Below, in pieces: positions 46,960 through 55,183 of a stretch of 64,000 bases of DNA. The position numbers were made by a program, and so were the translations under genes. Every line of letters begins with the position of its first letter. Position 1 is the first letter of the stretch. This DNA comes from Martelella mediterranea (GTDB lineage Bacteria; Pseudomonadota; Alphaproteobacteria; Rhizobiales; Rhizobiaceae), in assembly GCF_021021415.1 (NCBI RefSeq), contig NZ_JAINWJ010000004.1:124001-188000 (forward strand). The letters are read 5' to 3'. The notes beneath the pieces are model-generated. The model was given only the letters and a program-made list of their open reading frames with translations, was not told where the DNA came from and did not search any database.

Positions 46960-47739
46960 ATGAAAGGTCTGAACGGAAAGACCGCCATCATTTCCGGCGG
47001 CGCGACGCTGATCGGGCAGGGCATCGCAACGGTGCTCGCGGGTTACGGCATCGACGTCGTGATTGCCGATATCAACGCCGAGGCCGGCGAAAAGGCGGCG
47101 GCCACCACCGGCGCGCGCTTCATCGCCACCGACATCACCAGGGACGAGGATATCGCCGCGCTGGTCGCAAAGACGGTCGAGGAAACCGGTCGGCTCGACT
47201 ATCTCGTAAACGTCGCCTGCACCTATCTGGATGAAGGCGCGGAGACCAAGCGCGCCGACTGGCTCGCCGCCCTCGACGTCAACATCGTCGGTTCGGTAAT
47301 GCTGATGCAGGCGGCGCGGCCGCATCTTGCCAAAAACAAGGGCGCGATCGTCAATTTCGGCTCGATCTCCGCCCGCGTCGCCCAGACCGGACGCTGGGTC
47401 TATCCGGTCTCCAAGGCCGCGATCCTGCAACTGACGCGCAACCAGGCGATGGACCTCGCCCCCGAGGGCATTCGCGTCAACGCGGTCTCGCCCGGCTGGA
47501 CATGGTCCAACATCATGCAGGAACTGACCCACGACACCCGCGCCAAGGCGGACAGCGTCGCAAAGCCCTTCCACCTGCTCGGCCGCACCGGCAGCCCGGA
47601 TGAGGTCGGCGAGGCGGTCGCCTTCCTGCTTTCCGACAGCGCGAGCTTCATCACCGGCACGGATATCCGCGTCGACGGCGGCTACACGGCGATGGGGCCG
47701 GAACAGGCCGAACCGGCGATCCCGCTGCTGATGGACTGA
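46960..47739 (+). CDS. SDR oxidoreductase in the flavin-monooxygenase operon
   Basis: A 259-residue short-chain dehydrogenase. The cofactor motif is the unusual 'SGGATLIGQGIA' (usual TGxxxGxG), NNAG is replaced by 'NVACTY', the catalytic Ser is in 'NFGSISARV', and Y-x3-K is 'YPVSK'. C-terminal 'GTDIRVDGGYTAMGPEQAEP'. In the iif indole cluster an SDR (IifB) converts the indole-2,3-epoxide or diol product; a similar role is inferred here. AAAGGGG precedes the ATG. Confidence 0.85.
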   Translation: MKGLNGKTAIISGGATLIGQGIATVLAGYGIDVVIADINAEAGEKAAATTGARFIATDITRDEDIAALVAKTVEETGRLDYLVNVACTYLDEGAETKRADWLAALDVNIVGSVMLMQAARPHLAKNKGAIVNFGSISARVAQTGRWVYPVSKAAILQLTRNQAMDLAPEGIRVNAVSPGWTWSNIMQELTHDTRAKADSVAKPFHLLGRTGSPDEVGEAVAFLLSDSASFITGTDIRVDGGYTAMGPEQAEPAIPLLMD

Positions 47740-47777
47740 TCCCGCAACAACAAACAATCCACGAAAAGGGGAATGAC

Positions 47778-49010
47778 ATGACGAAACATTTCACCATTGT
47801 CGGCGGCGGCCAGTCCGGCCTCCAGCTCGGCATCGGCCTTCTGAAGGCCGGCCATGCGGTGCGCATCGTCCAGAACCGCACCGGCGAGGAGATCGAAAAG
47901 GGCAAGGTCCTTTCCAGCCAGTGCATGTTTGATGCCGCGCTCCAGAACGAGCGCGATCTCGGCATCAATTTCTGGGAGGCCGAATGTCCGACGGTCGACT
48001 CCATCAACTTCACGGTGCCTGCGCCGGATGCGCCGGGCGTCAAGGCGATCGACTGGAACGGCAAGCTCGACAGCTACGCCCAGAGCGTCGACCAGCGGCT
48101 TAAAATCCCGCGCTGGATGAAGGAATTCACCCGTCTCGGCGGCGACATGGTGATCCATGACGCAAGCCTCGACGATCTCGAAACCTATGCGAAGGAAAGC
48201 GACCTCGTAATCGTCGCCGCCGGCAAGGGCGACATCGCCAAAATGTTCGAACGCGACCCCGAGCGCTCGCCCTATGACCGGCCGCAGCGTGCGCTGGCGC
48301 TGACCTATGTCACCGGCATGGCGCCGCGCCCGGATCACTCCGCGGTCAGCTTCAACCTCATCCCCACGGTCGGCGAATATTTCACCTTTCCGGCGCTGAC
48401 CACGACCGGCCCGTGCGACATCATGGTGTTCGAGGGCATTCCCGGCGGGCCGATGGATTGCTGGAAGGGCGTGGTGTCGCCGGAGGATCATCTGGCGAAG
48501 TCAAAATGGATTCTCGACACCTTCCTGCCGTGGGAAGCTGAGCGCAACACGGATATCGCGCTCACAGACGATAACGGCATTCTCGCCGGCGCGTTTCCGC
48601 CCACGGTGCGCAAGCCGGTCGGGCGTCTGCCGTCCGGCGCGATCGTGCTTGGTATGGCCGATGCCGTCTGCCTCAACGACCCGATAACGGGGCAGGGTTC
48701 GAACAATGCCTCCAAGGCGGCGAAATGCTATCTTGATGCGATCCTCGCCCATGGCGACAATGCCTTCGACGAGGCCTTCATGGTCGCCACTTTCGAGGCC
48801 TACTGGGCTTACGCACAGTTCGTGGTCGGCTGGACCAACGCGCTGCTCGCCCCGCCGCCGCCCCATGTGCTCAACATCATGGGCTCGGCCCAGGCCTATC
48901 CGGAACTGGCGAAACGCATCGCCAACGGCTTCAACGATCCGCGCGACTTCTTCCCGTGGTTCGCGGTTCCCGAAGAGGCGGATGCCTATCTGACACGGCT
49001 TGCCGCTTAA
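47778..49010 (+). CDS. Styrene/indole monooxygenase oxygenase component (StyA-like)
   Basis: A 410-residue FAD-dependent oxygenase. The N-terminal 'IVGGGQSGLQLGIGLLKAGH' binds FAD. Further typical segments are 'VLSSQCMFDAALQNERDLGI', 'DLVIVAAGKGDI', 'IVLGMADAVCLNDPITGQGS' and 'NNASKAAKCY'. Such group E monooxygenases epoxidise styrene or indole using FADH2 from a separate reductase. Together with the flavin reductase, SDR and AraC genes, the set resembles the Acinetobacter iif indole-oxidation locus. No styrene-oxide isomerase gene is present, which argues against a styrene pathway. Confidence 0.87.
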   Translation: MTKHFTIVGGGQSGLQLGIGLLKAGHAVRIVQNRTGEEIEKGKVLSSQCMFDAALQNERDLGINFWEAECPTVDSINFTVPAPDAPGVKAIDWNGKLDSYAQSVDQRLKIPRWMKEFTRLGGDMVIHDASLDDLETYAKESDLVIVAAGKGDIAKMFERDPERSPYDRPQRALALTYVTGMAPRPDHSAVSFNLIPTVGEYFTFPALTTTGPCDIMVFEGIPGGPMDCWKGVVSPEDHLAKSKWILDTFLPWEAERNTDIALTDDNGILAGAFPPTVRKPVGRLPSGAIVLGMADAVCLNDPITGQGSNNASKAAKCYLDAILAHGDNAFDEAFMVATFEAYWAYAQFVVGWTNALLAPPPPHVLNIMGSAQAYPELAKRIANGFNDPRDFFPWFAVPEEADAYLTRLAA

Positions 49011-49028
49011 GGGCAGGGTCTCCACCTC

Positions 49029-49142
49029 CGTCATGCCGGCCTTGTGCCGGCATCCAGGGCGGCAATGACCTTCCTTTCTGTTCCTCGCTGAGGAAACGGT
49101 CCCCGCACGGCCCTGGACCCCGGCTCAGGGCCGGGGCGACGG
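49029..49142. repeat. Palindromic intergenic repeat (REP/MITE-like)
   Basis: Two hairpin modules: ATGCCGGC-CTTGT-GCCGGCAT (49033-49053) and CCCCGGC-N5-GCCGGGG (49118-49136). The phrase 'GTCATGCCGG...CCGGCATCCAGG' is a dispersed intergenic repeat type in many Alphaproteobacteria. It lies after the monooxygenase stop and may also act as a transcript end. Confidence 0.6.
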
Positions 49143-49255
49143 CATTGCGGCCGTCTTCGGCGCGACCATTGCGCCGCGCTGGACTTGATGCCACGCATTG
49201 TATCAATATGATCGTCTGTCGCGGCAGTGGGCCGCATGTCCTGGAGGGGGCGGTT

Positions 49256-50209
49256 TTGGACTTCGAGAACACCGTGAGCTATCGGGCGAGCGACCCGCTC
49301 GAAGCCGAATACTACATGACCCGGTCGTTCTGCGATCATCGCCTCGAGGTCTATGCCGGCCGCGAGGTCGGCTTCCGCCACCATGCCGTGAAGACGGCCT
49401 GCGGGGCCTTCAACCGCCTCGAATACGGCGCCGAGATCGAGGTCAGCGCCCATGGCTTCGAGGAATTCTACATGCTGGAAATGCCGCTGAGCGGCGGAGT
49501 GCGGATCGACTTCGGCAAGGAGGAAATCAACTCCGCGCCCGGTCAGGCGCTGCTGCTATCGCCCGGGCCGCGGTTCCGTTCGCGCTGGCAGGCGGCCACC
49601 CGGCAATGGATGCTTCAGATCGACCGCTGTCGGCTGGAACAGCGGATCGCGCGGCTCACCCATCGCGCTAAGGCCGAGGCGCCGGTGTTCGACCCGCTGA
49701 TCGATCTGCAAACCGCGCATGGACGGCGTCTCCTGGAAGCGTTTCAGGTGCTGGCGGCCGATCTTTCCGAGGGCGGTGACGCGGACGATCCGCACCGTGA
49801 GGCGATCACCGATCGCATCATCGATCTGATTTTAGGCAATATTCCCTATCTGAACGGCCAGTCGGTCGTGCCCGACCGCCTGAGCGCCACGCCGCGCCAT
49901 GTGAAGCGGGTGATGGACTTGTTTCACGCCCGCTTCGGCGAACGGCTGTCAATGTCGGCCGTCGCATGGGAGATCGGCGTTTCGGAGCGGGCGCTTTATG
50001 AAGGTTTCCAGCGCCACTACCAGAAGACGCCCTATGAAATGCTGACCCGGATTCGCATGGAAGAAGCCCGGCGGCTGATCATCGAGGACGGGCTGTCGGC
50101 CAGCGATGCCGCCCGGCGCGTCGGCATGCGCCATCTCGGCCGCTTCTCCTCCGCCTATCGCGCCCTGTTCGACGCCCTGCCGTCCGAGGACAGCAAGAGC
50201 CGGCACTGA
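49256..50209 (+). CDS. AraC-family regulator at the end of the flavin-monooxygenase cluster
   Basis: A 317-residue protein with a sensor domain ('YGAEIEVSAHGFEEFYMLEM') and C-terminal AraC HTH ('MSAVAWEIGVSERALYEGFQ' ... 'RRVGMRHLGRFSSAYRALF'). It shares layout with the AraC at 45279. TTG 49256 is chosen because GGAGGGGG sits just upstream; ATG 49208 would add 16 residues but lacks a ribosome site. The cluster thus has two AraC proteins, one at each end. Confidence 0.82.
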   Translation: MDFENTVSYRASDPLEAEYYMTRSFCDHRLEVYAGREVGFRHHAVKTACGAFNRLEYGAEIEVSAHGFEEFYMLEMPLSGGVRIDFGKEEINSAPGQALLLSPGPRFRSRWQAATRQWMLQIDRCRLEQRIARLTHRAKAEAPVFDPLIDLQTAHGRRLLEAFQVLAADLSEGGDADDPHREAITDRIIDLILGNIPYLNGQSVVPDRLSATPRHVKRVMDLFHARFGERLSMSAVAWEIGVSERALYEGFQRHYQKTPYEMLTRIRMEEARRLIIEDGLSASDAARRVGMRHLGRFSSAYRALFDALPSEDSKSRH

Positions 50210-50261
50210 ACTACGCCGTATGTCAGGCGACGCTCGCGATCATAAGCCGCCAATTTTCATC

Positions 50262-50298
50262 TTGACCTGATGTATGAATGTATATTTATATATTCATA
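50262..50298 (+). promoter_or_regulatory. CDF-arsR promoter with 12-2-12 ArsR/SmtB operator
   Basis: TATGAATGTATA-TT-TATATATTCATA (50273-50298) is a 12-2-12 inverted repeat with 11 of 12 matching positions, the classic SmtB/ArsR operator architecture. TTGACC (50262-50267) and TTTATA (50285-50290), 17 bases apart, give a plausible promoter overlapped by the operator, so bound repressor would block RNA polymerase until metal binds. Confidence 0.8.
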
Positions 50299-50319
50299 TT
50301 TAGAGATGGAGCTTTGAAA

Positions 50320-51318
50320 ATGATTGATGGTGCCAAGAACGGCGAGCCAGGCAAGCAAGACGAGCACCAACACGACCATGACGGCCACCACGGCCACGCG
50401 CATAGCCATGGCGACGGACATCACAGCCACGCGCCGACCGTTTCGCGCAACAATGAGCGCGTGGTGCTGATCGGTCTGTGCCTGACGGCCGGTTTCATGG
50501 TGGCTGAATTTGTCGGCGGCTGGCTGTCGGGGTCTCTGGCGCTGATCGCCGATGCCGGGCATATGCTGACGGATACCGCTGCGCTCGGGCTTGCCTGGGC
50601 CTCGTTCCGGTTCGGGCGCCGGGGCGGCGATGAAAAACGCACCTTCGGCTATATGCGCTCCGAGGTGCTGGCCGGCTTCGTCAATGCGCTGGCGCTGTTC
50701 CTGCTTACCATCTGGATCGCCTATGAGGCGGTCGAACGCCTGATCACGCCGGAACCGGTGTTGGCGGGGCCGATGCTGGTCGTCGCCATACTGGGGCTGT
50801 TCGTCAATATCGGCGTGTTCCTGCTGTTGATGCGGGGCGACCGCGACCACGTCACGATAAAGGGCGCGCTGCTGCATGTCGTCGGCGACCTGCTGGGGTC
50901 CGTCGGCGCGATTACCGCCGCCGTGATCATCTATTACACCAACTGGACGCCGGCCGACCCGATCCTGTCGGTGCTGATGTCCGTTCTTATTCTGCGGGCC
51001 GCCTGGGCGCTCCTGCGCAGCGCGGCGCAGATCCTGATGGAGGGAACGCCGAGCAATATCGAGATCGAGGAATTGCGCCGCTACGTGCTGAACGAAGTAA
51101 CCGACGTCAGCGATGTCGCCCATGTCCACGTCTGGTCGATCACCTCGGGCCGGCCGGCGGCGACCCTAGAAGTCAGCCTTGCGCAGGATGGCGATGCCGC
51201 AACCGTCGCCGATCGCGTCAAGGCGGTGCTGGCAAGGCGCTACGATATCCGCCACGCGACGATCGAGATCAATTGGGGGCAGCATCCGGCGGATTGCCCG
51301 CTGGAGGCCCCGGCATGA
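50320..51318 (+). CDS. Cation diffusion facilitator, zinc exporter (ZitB/CzcD-like)
   Basis: A 332-residue inner-membrane exporter. A His-rich N-terminus (about 15-38) is followed by six helices carrying the transport-site motifs 'DAGHMLTDTAAL' (HxxxD, helix II) and 'HVVGDLLGS' (HxxxD, helix V). A cytoplasmic ferredoxin-like C-terminal domain includes 'VAHVHVWSIT' and 'HATIEINWG'. The HxxxD pair predicts zinc selectivity (family knowledge). GGAG eight bases before ATG 50320. Co-transcribed with the ArsR sensor. Confidence 0.93.
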   Translation: MIDGAKNGEPGKQDEHQHDHDGHHGHAHSHGDGHHSHAPTVSRNNERVVLIGLCLTAGFMVAEFVGGWLSGSLALIADAGHMLTDTAALGLAWASFRFGRRGGDEKRTFGYMRSEVLAGFVNALALFLLTIWIAYEAVERLITPEPVLAGPMLVVAILGLFVNIGVFLLLMRGDRDHVTIKGALLHVVGDLLGSVGAITAAVIIYYTNWTPADPILSVLMSVLILRAAWALLRSAAQILMEGTPSNIEIEELRRYVLNEVTDVSDVAHVHVWSITSGRPAATLEVSLAQDGDAATVADRVKAVLARRYDIRHATIEINWGQHPADCPLEAPA

Positions 51319-51674
51319 GCGTCTGTCCGGACGATGATCCGGTGCATTTCGAGGAGATGCTCGCCGACAGGCAGGCGCAGATTGCCGTGGCCGCCGAGAC
51401 CTTCAAGCTTCTCGGCGACCCCACCCGCCTCAAGATCCTGCTCGCCTGCCTAAGCGAGCCGGTGGCGGTCGGCGATATCGCGCGCAAGGTGGAGGCCTCG
51501 CCCTCGCTCGTCAGCCACCATTTGCGCCTGTTGCGGGGCGCCCGGCTGGTGCGGCGCACCCGAAAGGCGCGGCAGATGTATTACGAGGCTGCCGATCACC
51601 ACATCGAACACATCGTCTCCGACATGATCGCCCATGCCAGAGAGCATGACGCGATGGATGATGCCGACCCGTGA
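51315..51674 (+). CDS. ArsR/SmtB-family zinc sensor
   Basis: A 119-residue winged-helix repressor: 'FKLLGDPTRLKILLACL', recognition helix 'EASPSLVSHHLRLLRGARLV'. In the last helix 'DHHIEHIVSDMIAHAREH' (18 residues) the Asp, third-position His, His at +13 and Glu at +16 exactly match the alpha-5 zinc site of SmtB (D104, H106, H117, E120). The start ATG overlaps the exporter stop by four bases. It probably represses this operon at the 12-2-12 operator and releases it on zinc binding. Confidence 0.92.
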   Translation: MSVCPDDDPVHFEEMLADRQAQIAVAAETFKLLGDPTRLKILLACLSEPVAVGDIARKVEASPSLVSHHLRLLRGARLVRRTRKARQMYYEAADHHIEHIVSDMIAHAREHDAMDDADP

Positions 51675-51689
51675 ACGCGTTGCGTCCGG

Positions 51690-52460
51690 TCAAGCGAGTG
51701 CCGGCCGGTTTTCAGCCATCAGAGCCTCGGCATCCGCGCCGGCCGGACTACGCATCGGGGTCGAGGGGTCGGTCGCCGCGCGATAGACGGCGTCGGCGAC
51801 ATCCTGCGGCCGGGTCACCAGATCCGCCGGGGCCGCAGCCCATTCAGCGAAAACCGCGTCGGCGATCTCCTTGTAGGTTTCCGGAATGCGCATGCCATCG
51901 GGCGAAAGCGAAGCCGCGTTCTTGCCGAAATCGGTTGCGGGCGCGCGACCCGGCAGCACGAGGCGGACGCCGATGTCGAAGGGCGCGAGTTCAAGCGCCA
52001 GGCATTCGCTGAATGCGTTGATCGCCGCCTTGCTGGCCGTATAGACCGACAGGAGACGAAGCGGGCTGAGCGTCACCGTCGAGGTGACGTTGACGATCAT
52101 GCCGGCGCGGCGCGCGCGAAACTGCGGCAGGAAGGCCTGGGTCAGCGCCATCACGCCGATCGTATTGGTCTCGAAAACCTTGCGGATGACGTCGACCGGC
52201 GAGCCCTCGAGCGCATTGAGCCAGCCGACGCCGGCATTGTTGACGAGAATGTCGACCGGGCCAGCGGCCTCCACGACGGAGGCGATGCTGTTGGGATCGG
52301 TCACGTCGAGCGGCAGCAGTTTGAGGTTTTCGGATGCGGGAAACAGGCTGGCGTCCGGTTTGCGCATCGTGGCGATGACCCTGAAGCCATGATCCAGAAA
52401 GGTTTTCGCGGTTTCAAGGCCGAAGCCGGACGAGCAGCCGGTGATGAGAACGGTTTTCAT
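51690..52460 (-). CDS. SDR oxidoreductase
   Basis: A 256-residue classical SDR with 'ITGCSSGFGLETAKTFLDHG', 'NNAG' in 'ILVNNAGVGWL', Ser in 'NVTSTVTLSP' and Y-x3-K in 'YTASK'. The C-terminus is longer than the minimal fold. Substrate unknown. It is divergent from an AraC regulator that likely controls it. AAAGGAGTTTCC precedes ATG 52460. Confidence 0.87.
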   Translation of the reverse strand: MKTVLITGCSSGFGLETAKTFLDHGFRVIATMRKPDASLFPASENLKLLPLDVTDPNSIASVVEAAGPVDILVNNAGVGWLNALEGSPVDVIRKVFETNTIGVMALTQAFLPQFRARRAGMIVNVTSTVTLSPLRLLSVYTASKAAINAFSECLALELAPFDIGVRLVLPGRAPATDFGKNAASLSPDGMRIPETYKEIADAVFAEWAAAPADLVTRPQDVADAVYRAATDPSTPMRSPAGADAEALMAENRPALA

Positions 52461-52591
52461 GGAAACTCCTTTGCACGGCACGGCAGACACGAAGGGGCCT
52501 GCTGCCCGCTGAACTGAATGGGTGAAAACGACAGACACGAAACGCCGTGCCGACAATGCCAATATAGACAGGGGCATCCGGACGCACCATA

Positions 52592-53539
52592 ATGGATCAT
52601 CGCGTTCACATCATTGAAAGTCCTGTTTTGACAGATCCGCTTGCCGATATCGTCTCATTCCTGCAGCCGCGCGCGCCCTATTCCAAATGGGTCACGGGCG
52701 CCGGTCCGTGGCGCATTCGCCGGGAACAGACCGGCCAGGTGTTCTATGCCCTGGTGCTGGAGGGCGCGATCCGGTTCCGGGCGGACGGAAGGGAAGAGGT
52801 AACGCTCGCCCAGGGCGATTTCGTGCTGGTGCCGTCCTCTTTCGGCTTCACCACCACCAGCGCCACCGAGAGGCCGGAAGCCGGGATCGTGACCACGCCG
52901 GTTCATCTCGGTAATGGCGCGCTCAGGGTTGGACGGACCGAGGGGCCTCCCGACTGCCAGTATCTCGTCGGCCATTGCGTCTTCGGGTCGCCGGATGCGG
53001 CGCTGCTGGTCTCGCTGTTGCCGGAAACCGTGGTCGTGCGCCGCGACGAGCGGCTTGCATCGCTCGCCAGGCTGGTGCGCGACGAAACGCTGTCGAGACG
53101 CGCGGCGCGCGATGTTGTGCTCGAACGGTTGCTGGAAGTGCTGTTTATCGAGGCGTTGAGGTCAACGGCGGCTTCCGATTCCGCGCCCGGCCTGCTGCGC
53201 GGTCTCGCCGACCAGAGGCTCGCCGAGCCGATCCGGGCGATGCATCGCGAACCCGCCCGCGCCTGGACGGTCACCCAGCTTGCCGATCTGGCGGCCCTTT
53301 CGCGCTCATCCTTCTTCGCCCGTTTCAGCCGCACCATGGGCATGCCGCCGATGGAATATCTCTACCGCTGGCGGATGATCCTCGCAAAGGACCTGCTCAA
53401 GCATGGGCAGATGCCGGTAGCCGCCATCGCCGAACGCGTGGGCTACGGCTCCTCAAGTGCTTTCAGTCTCGCCTTCACCCGCCACACCGGCCTCGCCCCC
53501 GCCCATTTCGCGCGGGCGGAGATCAAGGCGGCGGAATAG
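52592..53539 (+). CDS. AraC-family regulator with cupin sensor
   Basis: A 315-residue protein: N-terminal cupin_6 domain ('VFYALVLEGAIRFRADGREE', 'GDFVLVPSSFGFTTTS') and C-terminal AraC HTH ('VTQLADLAALSRSSFFARFS' ... 'AIAERVGYGSSSAFSLAFTR'). Proteins of this layout usually activate the neighbouring divergent SDR gene. A strong terminator follows within four bases of the stop. Confidence 0.88.
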   Translation: MDHRVHIIESPVLTDPLADIVSFLQPRAPYSKWVTGAGPWRIRREQTGQVFYALVLEGAIRFRADGREEVTLAQGDFVLVPSSFGFTTTSATERPEAGIVTTPVHLGNGALRVGRTEGPPDCQYLVGHCVFGSPDAALLVSLLPETVVVRRDERLASLARLVRDETLSRRAARDVVLERLLEVLFIEALRSTAASDSAPGLLRGLADQRLAEPIRAMHREPARAWTVTQLADLAALSRSSFFARFSRTMGMPPMEYLYRWRMILAKDLLKHGQMPVAAIAERVGYGSSSAFSLAFTRHTGLAPAHFARAEIKAAE

Positions 53540-53542
53540 CGA

Positions 53543-53569
53543 AAGGCCGGCGCGCGAGGCGCCGGCCTT
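53543..53569. terminator. Bidirectional-looking terminator between AraC and catalase genes
   Basis: AAGGCCGGCGC (53543-53553) pairs perfectly with GCGCCGGCCTT (53559-53569), loop of five. AAA/TTC flanks give short U-rich ends on both strands; it separates two convergent genes. Confidence 0.8.
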
Positions 53570-53594
53570 CGACATGATCGCGAGCGAAACAGCC

Positions 53595-55091
53595 TTATTC
53601 AGCCGCGTCCGGCGTGCCCGGCGTCGAGATCGCGTTGGCCTCGTAACCGTGGGCTTCCTTCAACGCGGCGCGAACGCCGGCCTCGTAGTCCGGGTGGACT
53701 TGCTTGAACAGCGCGAGCTGGCGTTCGATGATCTCGCCCGGCACGCCGCCCATGGCGGCCGCCACATTGTCGAACAGGCGCGATTTCTGGCCATCGTCGA
53801 AGAGTTCGAACAGGGCCCGGGGCTGCGAGAAGTCGTCATTGCCCTCGCGGTGATTGTAGCGCGCCATCGCGCCTTCGATGGCGAGCGGCGGCTCCATCGC
53901 CGAATTGTCCTCGACCGCGCCGCCCATGCTGTTGGGCTCGTAATAGGCGTCCGTCGCGCCGGTCTTCTGGCCGAAGAAATTCATCTGGCCATCCTTGTGG
54001 TAGTGATGGACCGGACATTTCGGCGCGTTGACCGGCAGCGCCTCGTAATGGGTGCCGAGGCGGTAGCGGTGGGCATCGGCATAGGAGAAGATGCGGGCCT
54101 GCAGCATCTTGTCCGGCGAATGCGAAATGCCGGGCACTATGTTGGAGGGCGAGAACGCCGCCTGCTCGATTTCGGCGAAGTAATTGTCGGCATTGCGGTT
54201 CAGTTCCATCACACCGATATCGATTGGCGGATAGTCGCCATGCGGCCAGACCTTGGTGAGGTCGAAGGGATTGTAGGGCGTCTTGCCGGTATCGCTTTCT
54301 GGCATGATCTGCACCTGCACCTTCCAGCGCGGATAATCGCCGTTCTCGACCTTTTCGAACAGCGCTTCCTGATAGGTTTCGCGGCTCTTGCCGATCAGCG
54401 TTTCCGCCTCGTCATTGGTGTAGTGCTTGTGGCCCTGTTCGGTCTTGAAGTGGAACTTGACCCAGAAGCGCTCGCCGGCATCGTTCCAGAGCGAATAGGT
54501 GTGCGAGCCGTAGCCGTTCATGAAGGTCGGATCGACCGGGATGCCGCGGTCGGACATCAGGATCGTGACCTGGTGCAGGCTTTCCGGCGATAGCGACCAG
54601 AAGTCCCACATCGCCTTCGGCGAGCGCAGATTGGTGCGTGGATGGCGCTTCTGGGTGTGGATGAAATCCGGGAACTTGTAGGGATCGCGGACGAAGAACA
54701 CCGGCGTGTTGTTGCCGACGAGATCCCAATTGCCGTCCTCGGTGTAGAATTTCAGGGCGAAGCCGCGCACGTCGCGTTCGGCGTCGGCCGCGCCCAGTTC
54801 GCCGGCAACGGTGGAGAAGCGGGCGAGCATCGGCGTTTCCGCGCCCGGCTGCAGACACTTGGCCTTGGTGTATTTCGAGATATCGCCGGTGATTTTCAGC
54901 GTGCCGAACGCGCCCCAGCCCTTGGCATGGACCACGCGTTCGGGAATGCGCTCGCGGTTCTGGTGGGCGAGCTTTTCGATCAGCTGGTAATCCTGGATCA
55001 TCACCCCGCCGCGCGGGCCGGCGGTGATCGAATTCTGGTTGTCGGGCACGGCGGCGCCGGCGGTGGTTGTGAGGGTCGGTTTATCTGCCAT
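53595..55091 (-). CDS. katA: Monofunctional haem catalase
   Basis: A 498-residue small-subunit clade catalase: catalytic His in '[12 protein letters not shown]', Asn in '[16 protein letters not shown]', haem-ligand Tyr in '[14 protein letters not shown]', and an NADPH-site region typical of clade 3. No signal peptide. ATG 55091 follows GGAGGAAACC. Divergent from oxyR, which is expected to induce it on peroxide stress. Confidence 0.95.
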   Translation of the reverse strand: MADKPTLTTTAGAAVPDNQNSITAGPRGGVMIQDYQLIEKLAHQNRERIPERVVHAKGWGAFGTLKITGDISKYTKAKCLQPGAETPMLARFSTVAGELGAADAERDVRGFALKFYTEDGNWDLVGNNTPVFFVRDPYKFPDFIHTQKRHPRTNLRSPKAMWDFWSLSPESLHQVTILMSDRGIPVDPTFMNGYGSHTYSLWNDAGERFWVKFHFKTEQGHKHYTNDEAETLIGKSRETYQEALFEKVENGDYPRWKVQVQIMPESDTGKTPYNPFDLTKVWPHGDYPPIDIGVMELNRNADNYFAEIEQAAFSPSNIVPGISHSPDKMLQARIFSYADAHRYRLGTHYEALPVNAPKCPVHHYHKDGQMNFFGQKTGATDAYYEPNSMGGAVEDNSAMEPPLAIEGAMARYNHREGNDDFSQPRALFELFDDGQKSRLFDNVAAAMGGVPGEIIERQLALFKQVHPDYEAGVRAALKEAHGYEANAISTPGTPDAAE

Positions 55092-55166
55092 GGTTTCCTC
55101 CATTGTATCTGCAGGCATGGTCTCACGAACAAGTGATAGTTTCCAATTGCGATTTCCTGCAAATAC

Positions 55167-55183
55167 GATAGGTTTTTCCTATC
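55167..55183. promoter_or_regulatory. OxyR-type palindrome abutting the oxyR start codon
   Basis: GATAGG-TTTTT-CCTATC is a perfect inverted repeat whose last base touches the oxyR ATG. The ATAG-N7-CTAT core matches the LysR/OxyR half-site pattern; another GATAG occurs about 33 bases upstream near the katA side. Bound OxyR would cover the oxyR ribosome-binding site region, pointing to autoregulation. Confidence 0.65.

Noticed and set aside
47778-49010. A styrene-degradation locus
   Set aside because: Oxygenase and reductase are of the StyAB type, but no styrene-oxide isomerase or phenylacetaldehyde dehydrogenase is in the operon; the aldehyde dehydrogenase at 42.4 kb has its own regulator and a DUF779 partner typical of acetaldehyde metabolism.
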